Source: Thysanoteuthis rhombus (Eukaryota > Mollusca > Cephalopoda > Oegopsida > Thysanoteuthidae). Taken from it: a stretch of 64,000 nucleotides of DNA. A program made the translations under genes and the position numbers. Below the pieces are notes generated by a model that saw only the letters and a list, made by a program, of their open reading frames with translations, made no database searches and had not been told where the DNA came from. Where the stretch lies: contig OY735227.1 in the NCBI GenBank assembly GCA_963457665.1, positions 48,731,252-48,795,251 of the forward strand. The letters are read 5' to 3'. Shown in pieces: positions 1 to 12,864 of this stretch (position 1 is its first letter; each line of letters begins with the position of its first letter).

Positions 1-292
1 CCAAAAGTTTTTTGAAAACTCTTCCCTTTGTCCATTGAGTATGCATACGAAATTTGGTTGAGTCAATCAGAATGAAATAGATATTGGTGAAAATCAGATC
101 ATAGCGATGGGACTGAGTTCGAAACCAACAAAAATTTCCCCCAAATCTAAAAAAAAACTTTCATTTTTTAACGTACCTCTAGGTCCATTAAGCATGCTTA
201 AAACATTTACTTGGGCTATCACCATCTTTAAGGGTTTTTATAGCGTGACTGACTAAGACAGACACACATCACACACACACACACACACACAA

Positions 293-329
<37 letters not shown>

Positions 330-353
330 CATACATACACACACATATATATC
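1..353. repeat. (CA)n microsatellite with repeat-like left flank
   Basis: A (CA)n run with a few interruptions fills about 261-336 and passes into TA/CATA steps to about 353. The left flank (1-260) reads like the conserved flank of a dispersed invertebrate repeat: an AAATTTGGTTGAGTC stretch, then GACTGACTAAGACAGACAC leading straight into the CA run. The short minus-strand open frame across the tract is only Cys/Val repeats from (GT)n. The family of the flank is not recognised. Confidence 0.7.
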
Positions 354-750
354 ATTAGCTTTCCTCGTTGCGCAGAGCAGAGGGCTGGCTGACGAAATGC
401 AATTGCAACCAAATATTCGTTGATATTCCAAATACTTTATTGTTTTGGTCCGTAGGTAAAGGGTAAATTAGCAGACAATCGAATGATATCATGGGGTTTT
501 ATCTAGATTATCAAGCAGGTGAGATTAATTCTTGACCACTGGCAATCCCTTTATTCTTGATTAGCGATGAATTTCAACATTAAAATCATTTACATTGCAT
601 TTACATAATTCACGAGGACTCTATCTATGTCTGCAATGCTTTCATTCATTCTTTACCACTCACTTTATTCCTAATTTTTAACCCATTCAAATTGCTACAG
701 CCTATTCATTTACGATGCATTTAGTTTGTAAAATTACTTCTCAAGTAAAA
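354..750. other. No feature seen
   Basis: AT-rich single-copy-looking sequence. No open frame of note, no splice pair and no repeat match elsewhere in the window. Confidence 0.5.
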
Positions 751-751
751 T

Positions 752-826
752 CTTCTCTCTGGCGATACATTGGTTACGAGAATCAACAGATCGCGTTCAA
801 ATTCCGGCTGAGGTGGGGTTTGCTAA
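752..826 (+). repeat. tRNA-derived SINE head (family B)
   Basis: The stretch has a tRNA-like internal RNA polymerase III promoter. The A-box-like part is TGGCGATACATTGGTTACGA at about 760, and the B box GCGTTCAAATTCC is at 793-805. GTTCAAATTCCGGCTGAGG also resembles the locus at 60104-60178 (GTTCAAACTCCGGCAGAGAC), so the two are probably copies of one tRNA-derived SINE. Cloverleaf pairing is poor, so this is not a functional tRNA gene. Confidence 0.35.
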
Positions 827-913
827 AAATCGTTGGAAAAAAACATGCATCCACTTTTCTATGTAATTCTGTCGTGATATATTGACAAAATACTCGTATT
901 CGCTCAATATGTT

Positions 914-1025
914 ATGGTCATCATCATCATCATTATCATCGTCATCATCGTCATCATCGTCATCATCATCATCATCAGTCTTCTAGCGACCGTCGTTGGA
1001 CATAAACCTTCCCCAATATATAATT
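914..1025 (-). mobile_element. RTE-type LINE, extreme 3' end
   Basis: Read on the minus strand this is the end of an RTE-like LINE: GGGGAAGGTTTATGTCCAAC, then the last codons, then a (GATGATG)n tail at about 977-915. Ending in a short ATG/GAT tandem repeat instead of poly(A) is typical of RTE-clade elements. The same 3' end occurs at 31922, 32830, 34025 and 51591. Only about 110 bp survives, so the copy is strongly 5'-truncated. Confidence 0.75.
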
Positions 1026-1454
1026 GTAATGTACTTTCATAGAAAAATACGTTGTATAAATGCTTGAAGTATCTTGGGGGTAATATTATCGAAGAATCGT
1101 TTCTTGGAGCCCCACACAATTGTTGAAGGCTTTCATCTTTTTGCCCGTCATCTCTTTTTTACACCGATAATATTTAGCCGTTCTAGAAAAGAGCCATTTT
1201 AAACTGACTTCCTTTCAACTCTTTGACTTGTACAGTTATTGTCTTGAGTGTTAGTATTGCAAACAATATAAAAGAGACGAATTATCAATAATTCCGTCCG
1301 ATAAAACAATGAATTCTAAAGGAATCCAGTTATAAATAAAGCCTACAGCAATCGGTTGAAGGACTAATAAGAAATACCTGGCATCGGAGTTTTGAATGAA
1401 AACGTCTCACTAACCACGTGACACGACACTTCATCAGAAATGCTAGCACACACG

Positions 1455-1645
1455 CCATAAACATACACACATACACACACGTGTATATATGTGCATGTGA
1501 GTGTATGTGTGTGCATATGTGGCATGTATGGACACATGTGGATGTATGTGTCATGTGTGTTTGTCGTATGTACGTGTGTATGTAGTATGCGTGTCTATGT
1601 TCGAGTGTATTTGTGTATACGTTTCTGTGTGTATATATGTGTGTA
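1455..1645. repeat. Degenerate (TG)n/(TATG)n tract
   Basis: About 190 bp of imperfect GT repeats broken by TATG and CATG steps. The open frames on both strands are Cys/Val/Tyr or His/Thr low-complexity translations and are not genes. Confidence 0.8.
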
Positions 1646-1649
1646 TCTG

Positions 1650-3225
1650 ACATTTTCGATCAAATGTTGTTCGATAGGAAGTCGTGGAACCCGCTAACCG
1701 ACATTTTGATGACGGCTCCTTTTCAGTTTTGTTTTAGACGAGTTCTTTTGTTTTTGAACTATTATAACCCGTCATTCTGAGTTTTCTTTACTGTACAGAA
1801 GACACAAGCAATTAATCCTGTTATGCATCTAACTCCTTCTTACCATTGTACAAAAATTATTTTTATTGTTTTACTCAGTACGTTCAATGGGAACCCGATT
1901 TTCGAGTTATTTTTTTCTTTTATTTTCGTATATCTTTGTTAAATTTTTGTTTCATCTAATTGACGCAATATTGTTTTGCCGTCTGTATTTTATATAGCAC
2001 AGGCGATTATTCTCTCGCCTCGGACAGCCGTTTTGTCGTCTGTTAATTACTTTCCATTGAGTCTTTAGAGAGTTTTATTATTCACTAAATGCCGATGGAA
2101 TTTACTCTTCTCTTTCGACCTATTTTTTTTCCTATTTTTTCATTCTGCTCTTTGTTTCTAGTCTTATTTTATTTATTTCTTCATTTTGTGTGAAAAGACA
2201 AGTAAATTATTATCGCTGTATTATTGAGTTTGAAATTTAAAAAAAAATGAGCTCATGAGACCGGCTAGGGTCACGTGATACTGAATCATGAAACTATGTT
2301 GTATTGTAAAAATCCCACGTCAGTCAATTACAAAAGTACAAATTCTTTTTCCATGTTAAACACGAGATTTATGCATCAATATATTCTAACACAATATAAA
2401 CCAACAGAGAACAAATACTGGAGATGACCAACATGAGGTTCTGAGGTGAATTGTTTTCATTCTAGATATCATATAGACCATTCATGACTGTAATCTGATG
2501 ACCTGAGATTATCTTTTTCATTATTCTGCACATTATTCAGCCAAGTCTTTCCAACATTTCAGTTTTTACTACAACGTTTATATTGACATGTTTTCGAACT
2601 TTTCTCAGGCGTATCTTTCGTTCTGTGGTCTTTAGATGCCTTTGTATTTTTGTCTTTAGAATTAACTCAGGATAACACATTTTATAGAAGCTATTTTAAG
2701 CTGCTTCGTTCGTTCAGTAGAAATCACCCAATGCCATATACATCAAAGTTAGGCCGAAAGTCATATCAGCTGAAACGTTCAAACAAAAACAACAAAGATG
2801 AAGATAATAGTCAGAAAATGTGCAAAATAATCTAATGACATGTTTACTTCCATAAATGAAGAATCAATCTCGATTGCTATTGACCCAATAAATCTAGTAA
2901 TGAACCAAAGCAAACCCTGAAGACTCATTAATGGTTACTCCGGATGTTACTTAATATTTAAATAGATTTTCATGTTTTGGCTTTGAACAAGACAAAACTA
3001 AAGACGCTTGTCGTTAACCTATGCTTTGTCAACCAGTCTAGTTGGATTTGCTTTTAAGTGAGTTCAGCCCTTACCAAGTGTTTAATTATAGTGAAAATGT
3101 GCCAAATTAAGCTAATTTAGTATGAGATGCCTGTGCACTTTCTACCAGCATCGGGAGTCAATGTTCGAGCCCAGGTATGGGTTAGGATTTTGAATGCTGC
3201 GTTTAAAGCCATGCGTGTACATTTA
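1650..3225. other. No feature seen (1.6 kb)
   Basis: AT-rich sequence with T-rich runs near 1860-2200. No transposon protein, tandem repeat or convincing exon. The 61-residue frame at 2650-2835 has no recognisable domain or splice context. Confidence 0.5.
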
Positions 3226-3227
3226 TC

Positions 3228-3545
3228 AATGTGGTCACACAGTTATTTACACAAGGGAAATAGATAGTAAGACCCATTACCAGATTGCCATGCCTGTCGA
3301 AGTTTCATACCCATTTAGGTACTGACCAGACTCGCCATTGCCCATCATCTTACAAGAGTAGGCGTATCCAACGTGATTTCGACTGTAAAGGACAGCCTCC
3401 TCAATCCTAGTCCTCATGCTGAATGCTTAGCAGAGAGGCAGTGGGTTATTATTTTAGAGGCCTCGGTATTACACGGCAGTGGAATGAACAACGACCTAGC
3501 GAATCGGAGGCGAGCGCTCTACCAGTGGGCTATGGTGATCGGTGC
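3228..3545 (-). repeat. Chimeric tRNA-5S SINE, copy 1
   Basis: On the minus strand the tRNA-like head lies at about 3541-3468. Its A box region is TAGCCCACTGGTAGAGCG and a degenerate B box is GTTCATTCC. A linker follows (GAGGACTAGGATTGAGGA at about 3410). From about 3389 to 3300 there is a 5S rRNA-like body with ATCACGTTGGATACGCC and GGTCAGTACCTAAATGGGT, matching the start and the internal control region/3' part of metazoan 5S rRNA. The tail runs through GACAGGCA and TGGGTCTTACT. The same order of parts occurs at 52818-53070, and linker, body and tail at 21335-21485. The copy is old, with indels in the 5S part. Confidence 0.7.
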
Positions 3546-3559
3546 CAACATTGTTTTGG

Positions 3560-4086
3560 TCAGATTTTCATGTCTTCGACAAATTACATCTGTAAACGTA
3601 CGGCAATGAATATTTGAATGTACATATATATTTGTCGACATTTCGATTACACATCTTTCACAAGGAATAAAACAATACGACACGAACAGAATTGAGTTCC
3701 CTTTTTTTGATCACGTTCTTGTAAAATCTCTACGTGCTTAACAGTCTCAGCCAATCAACGTATAACTTTGAGGTTTTTGTCTCAATTTTGCATGAAAAAA
3801 TTTACAAAGATGGCATTAAAGCACACATGTATTAGTCTGATTCTCGTAACATAAGATGAAAAAGAATAAAAAGAAAGATAAATATTCGCGCTGGAACGTA
3901 TCTAAGATAATCAGTTGTTCGCAAAGTCATCTGTCTGTAACAAATATCAACAGAGATAAAAATGGTGGAAAGGAAATGAATCCCCCTATAATAAGAGCTG
4001 CTTAACCGTGCAGACAACACCGCCGCTTACATGATACTTTCACCATCAACCACTGTTAAGAAGAATTAAACATATTATTTACACCA

Positions 4087-4147
<61 letters not shown>

Positions 4148-5035
4148 GACGTTTCATACTGAATGGTGAGTTAGTATTCATTTACTTTCTCCAAGTTCGG
4201 CAAAAGGCCATACTAGCCTAACTCCCAGTGAAATGAGGATCAAACTCACTACGAAAGCGAGATTAACTTGCAAACCATCCTATATGGATCTTTACTGATT
4301 TGATCAGCTTAATCTTAATCGACAGATATGTGGTGCTTGGAAGCAGCCTTAGTAAATGAACGGTTAAACTATTGATCACGGGTTTGTTTTATGTCATTCA
4401 TTTCCATAACGAAACGGTTCCAGTTCGGCAATTCGCAGGTCAGGATCATGTCCAATTGTTACCTCTCTCTTCATGTTCTGATTTTTTTTCTAAATTTGAA
4501 ATTTTCGTTATTATATTTCTTCATTTATATTTGAAGAAAAATAATATTGAGTGATAAATAACATTTGAAGAAACTAATTTTTTGATTGAAACATTAATTT
4601 TGGACTTACAAATACCGCCAGGACACGTCAACAGAGAAAAAGAATACATGATCCTTTTATGTCCTTGAATGTTTTTGATGTCAGTGTGAACGAAAATCAC
4701 ATGTTGCCCGATTTTTCTTGTTACAAAAGTGAGAGTACACTTTGAATTCGTGATTTTGTATACACATAGATTTTCTTTCGGCACTGGTTGCAAAACGAAT
4801 ATTCACATGTGCACGGCTTTCAGGGAACTATGACAATCAGTACATAGAGGGTTAACATGCATAAAGATGTGGCTTGAGAAACTCAAGAACCATTCTTTGA
4901 CAAGTCTTTCCTTCTCCTCTTGTTCAGACGAGATTCGCTGCTGTGTCTGTGAGTGGCGCTGATATTTAGGCGAAAGGTTGAGAGATTAACTAACGTCAAG
5001 AAATTCTCTTCCTTCGACCGAAATTCTCCTTGCCA
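3560..5035. other. No gene seen; one AAT microsatellite
   Basis: Apart from the AAT array at 4087-4147 this is unassigned AT-rich sequence. Short open frames (60-90 residues) at 3832-4020 and 4521-4793 show no recognisable domain. Confidence 0.5.
4087..4147. repeat. (AAT)n microsatellite
   Basis: About 20 uninterrupted AAT units. Confidence 0.95.

Positions 5036-5038
<3 letters not shown>

Positions 5039-5089
<51 letters not shown>
5039..5089. repeat. (GA)n microsatellite
   Basis: About 25 GA units. The open frames crossing it are Arg-Glu or Ser-Leu dipeptide repeats. Confidence 0.95.
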
Positions 5090-5091
<2 letters not shown>

Positions 5092-5094
<3 letters not shown>

Positions 5095-6330
5095 GAAAAA
5101 TAGCCAAAGAGGATAGTTTCACTGAAACTAAAGGAACCAACATTGAGCTGCAATTTTTGTTTCTGAGCAGGTGTAGATTGGAAAGGATTATTTTGAAATC
5201 AGTCTTCGACGATGTGGATTAATATAGCGTGTAATATTCACACACACGTACATACACACAACATACATTCAAAATAAATCATTTACAGCTTTGAAAATCA
5301 TTAAAAATACGAATATTAATGATTTTACAAGGTTTGTTGCAGAATCAAAACGATGTATTAGAGTTTTTTTTACAAACATTAGTCCACTATATAGCACATC
5401 TCAATGATATTCAATTTTCAGTTAGATGTGAGTATTTATAAATGAAATGTTCTCTGACCATGGATTGGGATGGATTGATTGATTTTTTGGCCACCTAGGT
5501 CACCGGATGTAACCTTTAACGACTTCCTCTTGTGGCGATAAATTAAAGACAAAGCAAAGAATCTGCCAAGCATTATACGCCATTGATGAAGAAATGCTCC
5601 GACTTATCTAGCTGAGAATTTCACAAAATGTGCCAAACATCTTTTTTTTTTTCGTTTTTTGGACGGTTTTCGTGTTGTGCACCACTTGTGTCATAAATAT
5701 CAAGGGAATCCGAGAAGAACTCGAGCATGATCGTCAATATCATTAATATACCGTATTATTCACGTTCCTCTCCGAACGAAATAACCATCTGTAGAAGTAC
5801 AATGGGTTTTACAATATGATATCTTTAATTACATGGATACTCAATTAGCCGTTTGAAATGGTGACCAACATTTTTCATGTGTCCTGAGCCTATTACAAGC
5901 TCTGCTTTGGGAAGAGGTAGAGGATTATCTCTGATTCGAAACAGAATAAATGAATTTTCTCAACCGGGTAAAAGTATCTTTTTTCAATGGTAACGAGACG
6001 ACATTTGAGTTTACATAGTAAGTACTGTCTGCACGCTGGCTACGGCTTAAGTAGTCCGTGCTTTGACTCCATATGTTCCAGCACTGCCTACTTATCCCGT
6101 TTCTGATGAGTGAAGTATGAATTCGAGACTAGAAGCACCCGAAGTGACGTCATTCACTTAACCTTGAGCTATTTTATCCAAAGTTAGAGGAGAGATGGAT
6201 TCATGATTTAATGAGAAATGGGCATAAACTGACCTAGCAGCGAACTCGGCTCGAACCAACTCATTAACACATTCCATTGTTTGACTGGAGAGGAACATTC
6301 TAGTAAACAATAAAAACGAAATAAAACGGC
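5092..6330. other. No feature seen (1.2 kb)
   Basis: Unassigned AT-rich sequence with a short T run at 5641-5652. No coding or repeat signal that I can support. Confidence 0.5.
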
Positions 6331-6339
6331 TTCTGAGAT

Positions 6340-7660
6340 AATGTAAGAATGAAAAAAAAATGAATAAAAGGGGAAATGAACGGAAGGACAAAAAGAAAGA
6401 AAGAAAATGAATGAAAGATAGAAAATGAATGAAAACAAGAGGACAGAAGAAAGGAAATTAATTAGAAAATTGATGAAATATAGAAAATGAATGAAAGGAA
6501 AAAAATGGAAGAAAGAAAATAAATGAAAGAAATAAAATGAATGAAAGGAGCAATAGAAGAAAGAAAATAATTGAAGGATAGAAAATGATTGAAGGGGAGA
6601 AAATAGAAGAAAATAAATGATATAAAATGAATGAAAGCAAATGAAAGAGATGAAATAAATGGATGACAGAACATGAATGAAAGGAAGAAAATAAAAGAAA
6701 GAAAATAAATGAAAGATAGAAAATGAATGAAAAACAGAAATTAGAGAATGAAGAAAGGAAAGAGGATAATTTGGAACGACAAAAAACAGATCTGGTTAGT
6801 CACTCAATAAAAACTGCCACATGGTTAACGTCTTTTGGCAGTAGGCTGCGTTCGGAGTGATCAGTTTAAAAATTGGGAAAAGAACTGATCAATCAGCTTC
6901 TTTCACCTTTGTACAGTGATCACTAAAAAAGTTCAAATTATCAAAAATAAGTGTGAGCCAATTTAGCTTACACTTACATTGTCAATCAAACCCACCATGA
7001 AAAACCTGTTCAGGGGGATTTCAGGATTTTTTTCTTATCATGATAAGGAATAAATGTTTGAATTTCCAGCCTTCTCACTCCATTGATGTGTGTGATATAT
7101 ATAAATCCGACCAGAGAGAGTCACTTGAAAACTTCTGCCGTCAGTTTTGGCCGACAATTTCTAAAAGAAAATGAATTGAAAAGAGAAAGAACAAAGTTCA
7201 AAAGGAAAGAAGAAGATAGGAAGATTGAAAGATCGAAAAGTGAAATGATTAAAGTGATGAAAGAAAGAAAGAAAGACGAAGTGCAATGAGAGAAAAGGAC
7301 TGAAAATGTAAAAAAAAAAAATGGACGAAAGAAAAAAACGAAAAAAAATGAAATTGAATTAACGAAAATATAAGAGGTTAAGGATGAAGGAAGGAAAAAA
7401 AGAAGGGTAGGGAGTCAAAATGAAAGAAAGAAAGAAAGAAAGAAAAGAGGCAATGAAAGGAATAAAAAACAACGATAAAAACAAAAAAAGGACAAGGAAA
7501 GAACGATATAATGAAAAGAAATAAAACAAGGAAAGAATAATAACAGAAAGAAAGAAAAAAACAAAGAAAGAGCAAGAAATTACAGAAAGAAAGAGAAAGG
7601 GGACAAAACAAAAATCAATGATCGAATAAAAAGAAATAGAAAAAGAGAAAATGAAAGAAA
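6340..7660. repeat. Purine-rich GAAA/GAAT tracts
   Basis: Two blocks, about 6340-6780 and 7140-7660, are almost pure purine on the plus strand. The first is built from degenerate units such as GAAAATGAATGAAAG; the second from GAAAGAAAG and GGAAA words. The unique-looking gap 6785-7135 carries no gene signal. Minus-strand frames of 70-129 residues here are Phe/Ser/Leu low complexity. Confidence 0.8.
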
Positions 7661-8039
7661 CCTGGTGAGCAATTAATAAAGTTATTTTCCCACTGCCCCT
7701 CACTGCAGACCCCAACCCCTGGCCAACCCATTCGTCACGCTGACACAAAACATGAATTCATTTATTAAGAATGAAGCCAGCCAATCAACAAATAAACAGG
7801 TAGATAGAATGACCCGCTTTTATGCATTACTGATTAAGATCGATAAAAAAAAAAGCAACAAAAAAACTCTTAGCCAACCAATATAAGCCTTTCAGCGATG
7901 CCATATCAACATAGCTCTTCATCGGTGAGGCTCCCTACCACTGACCTTGTTATTACAATCACCATATCCCATCTAGCTTTGCTGAATCGACCACTCAAAA
8001 TTAACATCCTTGAAATTAACTGACGTTAACAATTTAGAC

Positions 8040-8232
8040 CAGTATTTCCCAACCTTTGTCGGACAACTACCCTAAGAGCATAATTATCATCAGTCCCATC
8101 CCCGTAAAGTCTGTTAAAAATGTAACATTGAAAAAAAATTATATGTATTCTTAGCCCCTTACCTCTTCACCCTTGTGCCACCTTGAATGTTGCCCCCCGA
8201 TGGAATGGTATCGCCCACATTTATAATCACTG
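8040..8232 (+). mobile_element. hAT-type MITE with 8-bp target duplication
   Basis: The left end CAGTATTTCCCAACC and the inverted right end (reverse complement CAGTGATTATAAATGTGGGC) fit the CAGTGGTTCCCAA type of hAT terminal repeat. The outer flanks are ATTTAGAC and ATTTCCAC, an imperfect 8-bp duplication (6 of 8), as expected for hAT insertion. The 193-bp element holds no coding capacity, only GC-richer words such as TGCCCCCCGATGG near the right end. It is non-autonomous and old. No hAT transposase is seen in the window. Confidence 0.6.
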
Positions 8233-9514
8233 ATTTCCACCAAACCACCCTTATTTACTCTACCATTAACGTTACTCGAACATTCGTTGCTTTTATCTTG
8301 TTCGGTGTCATTTCAACAAAAAATAGTAACGCATAACATCAATTATTCTTTATTTCCCATTGGTATTTTGTTTATCTTGACTTTTTAGTTGCGTTTTCTC
8401 GCAACTTGACACTTTATACCATCATTGTAGATCAGAGATAGAAAATCAGCTTCTCATCTATTTCCGACCCGCGCTTTTTCACCCGGGATCGTAGATTAAC
8501 GGCCTGATTATAATTGATAAGAAAAGCTGCTAATAAATTAAGAGGGAAGAAAATACTTGAGAATTAATACAAATGGCTGACAATGCTCCATCTGATAAAA
8601 ATGAATATTCTACTTACATAATGAATAGCATTATTTTCTTGGTTCTCTGTCCCTATCCATTCACTCTTTCACTTGGTTGTAATAATTGTGCTTCGAGAAA
8701 AATCTCTGACCCACCATTTGTAACAATGGACACTTCCTTGGTGATCAGTTTCTTTCCCGGGAAAAATCGTGTAATAGAATTCAAATATAGATAGACCCCA
8801 CTTTTCGAAATTTCGTTTTATGCCACTTTCTCGCTTTTACAAAAGTAGTATTTTGTTTTGCAGAGAGCCATTATCGATACAGGGAACTCCCTCTCAGTGT
8901 CTCTTCTACAAGCCAGTCTCCTGTAACTCCTACAACCACAATATACCATCCTCAGTACTTAATAGTACAAGAATACTCAAAAGTTTTTTTATTGTGTAAA
9001 TAAATGGTAATCGCTTCTTTGCTTTACGCTATTTTGATTTACAAAAGAATTTCATAGGAACGCTCTTCTTTTGGATAATGAGCAAACTTTTATTGAATCC
9101 GTTATTTATTTTTTTTCCTCTGGGGTCAGCTAGTGAAGATAATATTCCATGGCAATAGGATTTTCATTGTTCAACACGTATTTCCCAAAGTCCGGTTGAC
9201 TAATTGTATTGTTGACTCGACGCAAATAGGTTGCATTAGAGAATCTACGAATTGAAACTTGGACCACAGATCAACGTAAGTAAATGAAGGATAGATCCCT
9301 AATAGAAAATAATTGGTGACGATAACATTCAGTCTATTTAGTTTTTTATTGTTGTGTATGCAGAAAATCATGTTTCACATAAATACTTCTACATAGAAGA
9401 GAATTAATTTATTACACATTTTTGATAGCTGTGGATATGCTTTTTATATAATTTTTTTTGGATAATTGATAATTAATTTTTTTCCATTTTCTTTATTTCA
9501 AAATTCTTTTCCAT

Positions 9515-9574
9515 TCACAGACCCCGTCTATGGGTACCACTAGAGGTCCGTGGACCCTTCTTTAGGAACCACTG
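9515..9574 (-). mobile_element. hAT-like MITE end fragment
   Basis: Read on the minus strand the sequence starts CAGTGGTTCCTAAAGAAGGG and continues GTCCACGGACCTCTAG. This resembles the widespread hAT MITE end CAGTGGTTC plus GGTCC-rich palindrome. The other end is not found, so the copy is truncated. Confidence 0.5.
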
Positions 9575-10262
9575 ATGAAGCACGTGAGTAAGGCATAGTC
9601 TGAGTGTAGTTAGCTATTTTACGGTACACTTGATTCACTAGGCCAACTATACTTCCTGTGTGTCATCAATAATTCATGGGAGAGCATCAATAAGTATGAA
9701 AATATATTTAAGGGCATAACAGAATATTGGGAATGGCTATAAGTTATAATGATGGTCTAAATGCGAGTCAAAAGCGGTAATTGACCTCCTTCACTATTCT
9801 GGAGACAAGAAAGCGAGGATATGCACGTCGATGGCTTAGTGGGTCGTCTCTATGATGGACAGGCTTTGGAATTTGGGCGTTTCAATGACACACCCACGAT
9901 AAACCACTGCGAAGTCATTCTCTCACCTTTTTGTGTTCATCAATCCATTTCACTCCCACTCGTTTTGCTTGAGCAATTATTTATATTTACTTCCTGTTTG
10001 CTTGGCCTGTCGACGCTTCACTAACTGATTGATTGTTATTTTTGTAATGATCATGCGTATGAGGATTAGATTTATCGTGCATTTGTTTCAAAACTGACAA
10101 ATTTCTTATTGAATGTTGACTGTAATTTTGAGAAGTCAGGTTAGTGTGACTTTTGTTGCACAACAGTGAGGAAGTATAGAATTTTTGATTTAATAGAGAA
10201 TAGGAAACGAAAATATCCCCGCATAAGAATTATAGAACAAGCTGAAAACGTTTAAATCTTCT

Positions 10263-10305
10263 GATATCGTTTATTTATTTATTCATTTATTTATTTATTA
10301 CTTTG
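10263..10305. repeat. (TTTA)n microsatellite
   Basis: About 10 TTTA/TTCA units. Confidence 0.85.
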
Positions 10306-10685
10306 TATCACCTGGAAAAGACATTTCCTTTTCTAAATCCATAGCACATCTGAATAAAGCTGTAGAATGGATCAATCGGAATGTTATAGATGCTACATAA
10401 ATAAGAAACAGTAAAATTGAGTTCAATAGTCCAAAGATTAATTTTTGAATCGTTTGAATAGTACGTTCCTATTGAATTTGGGGTCACACGATTCGATGGT
10501 GGCTAAAAGATGAAAAAATAGGTCCCACATGAATTGATTGAAATGTTTCGTATCCATTCAAGGCCCAACATCTCCAAGTTTAGAGAATTAGAATATGAAG
10601 TCTAGCAGCATCCTTCATTATTTTCTTGACATTTCTCGAACAGATGATCATTTTTTCAAGCAATGTAATGAATGTTTCAATTATG
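10306..10685. other. No feature seen
   Basis: AT-rich sequence with no open frame, repeat match or splice pair. Confidence 0.5.
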
Positions 10686-10998
10686 TGGGGAGAGGAGAAT
10701 GAAATCGAATAAAAATGTCAGAGGCGAAGAATGAAGGAAGACGAAAAACAAGGGAAGAAAAAAATAAGAAGAGAGAAAAGTACGAATGAAAGTGATGAGG
10801 AAGCAGATGAAAGAAAGCAACGAAAGAAGAATAAGAGACGAAGAAAGAAAGAAAAGAAGAAACAGAGAAAAGGAGAAATGATAACTGAAAGAGCAATAGA
10901 AAGGTAGAAGATGGAAATAAAAAAAGAGTAAAAGCAGAAGGGAAACACGTGATATCAGAAAGAAAGAGGATGAGATAAAAATATAGAAAAAAAAAGAA
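10686..10998. repeat. Purine-rich tract
   Basis: About 310 bp of near-continuous purines on the plus strand (GAAGAAAG and GAGAAAAG words, no clear fixed period). All three minus-strand frames stay open (76-127 residues) as Phe/Ser/Leu low complexity, which argues against coding. Confidence 0.8.
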
Positions 10999-10999
10999 G

Positions 11000-11878
<879 letters not shown>

Positions 11879-12324
11879 TGTTTTTGGGTGGGTATGCAAG
11901 TATTTTAATAAAAAACAGCATTCGATCGAAATATTTCATTCACATTTACTATTTATTTGCATTTATATCAATCCATTTATTATACACAAGTCTCTTAGTC
12001 AGACTAATATTTGATCAAAACGTTCTATTCTCCTTTAAATCCTTTGCAACAAACAGTATTTGTGCGTAGACGTATTGAAGCAGGTTCCAGTTTTACAAAT
12101 GCATAGATGTCATTTTGTTGGTTTGTTTTTCATGAGACAAAATTTTCTACGAACCCTCATTCATTTTTATAAAAAAACATTTGGTACTAATACTATATGT
12201 TGCTATTTCGTCATCATCTGATAATGACTAAAATGAAAACAAAAGAAAATCCCCCAAAATTATCCAAATTTGTTTGAAATGCAACGTATTTATAATCAAT
12301 CTCTTTTAGGATGCATATCACATA

Positions 12325-12364
<40 letters not shown>
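12325..12364. repeat. (CA)n microsatellite
   Basis: About 20 CA units, followed by AT-rich sequence without a TA partner tract. Confidence 0.95.
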
Positions 12365-12368
<4 letters not shown>

Positions 12369-12489
12369 ATTTTTAAATGAATTATAAAAAATGAAATTTA
12401 ATTCTACTATAAATACCAGGAATATATTTTTGTAAAAGGATAAAGAAAACTTTAGTGACTTTATCATTCTTTTGGAAAAGGTTTCTTCA

Positions 12490-12561
12490 AATATTTCTAC
12501 GACGCTCGATTATCTTTACGCAACCTCCGAGTTGACTCAACCCCCACGTTGGGAAACTCTG
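12490..12561 (-). mobile_element. hAT-like terminal fragment
   Basis: On the minus strand the fragment begins CAGAGTTTCCCAACGTGGGG and continues with GGTTGCGTAAAGAT. This matches the CAGTGTTTCCCAACCTGGGG pattern of many hAT MITE ends. No partner end was found, so only a truncated end is claimed. Confidence 0.45.
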
Positions 12562-12771
12562 ATGTAGATGTCGACTTACTAATGTGCATATGCTTTGTAT
12601 ATTCGAAGAGTTTTTCGGATGATTGAACTCCCTCTCGTTGTCTGTGTTCAGCCTTCTATCAGAATGTGAGGGTAGTAAACAGATTTTCTCCTGTGGTAGC
12701 AACACTTATAACGTAGGATTCAGGTATTTTTCCTTTCCTAGTTAAGCCTGTGTGCAAACCATGGGGAGTGA

Positions 12772-12834
12772 TGGGCCATGCACTGCCACCCTGGCCCATG
12801 ATGTTTTGAGAGGGGGTTTAGTGGATTGTCCACT
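12772..12834. other. Two short perfect hairpins
   Basis: TGGGCCA (12772-12778) pairs with TGGCCCA (12792-12798), and AGTGGA (12820-12825) pairs with TCCACT (12829-12834). They lie just upstream of the RTE relic and may belong to its 5' part or to an older insertion. No function is claimed. Confidence 0.4.
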
Positions 12835-12864
12835 GCTGATGTGGGTCAGTGGCCTTAGAGCTCC

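Larger units (their letters stand above)
7760..10260. other. No gene seen apart from hAT pieces
   Basis: Unassigned AT-rich sequence. The recognisable items are the hAT MITE at 8040-8232 and the hAT-like end at 9515-9574. The open frames at 8573-8794 and 9821-10024 lack domains or splice sites that I can defend. Confidence 0.5.

Noticed and set aside
904-1119. Met-rich frame ending in repeated Met-Met-Thr
   Set aside because: It is the GATGATG tail of an RTE LINE.
4087-4147. CRISPR-like array
   Set aside because: It is a plain AAT microsatellite. No tandem array in the window has the unique spacers of a CRISPR.
6158-7748. Phe/Ser-rich minus-strand frames that look like membrane proteins
   Set aside because: Composition comes from GAAA-type purine repeats, not from transmembrane helices.
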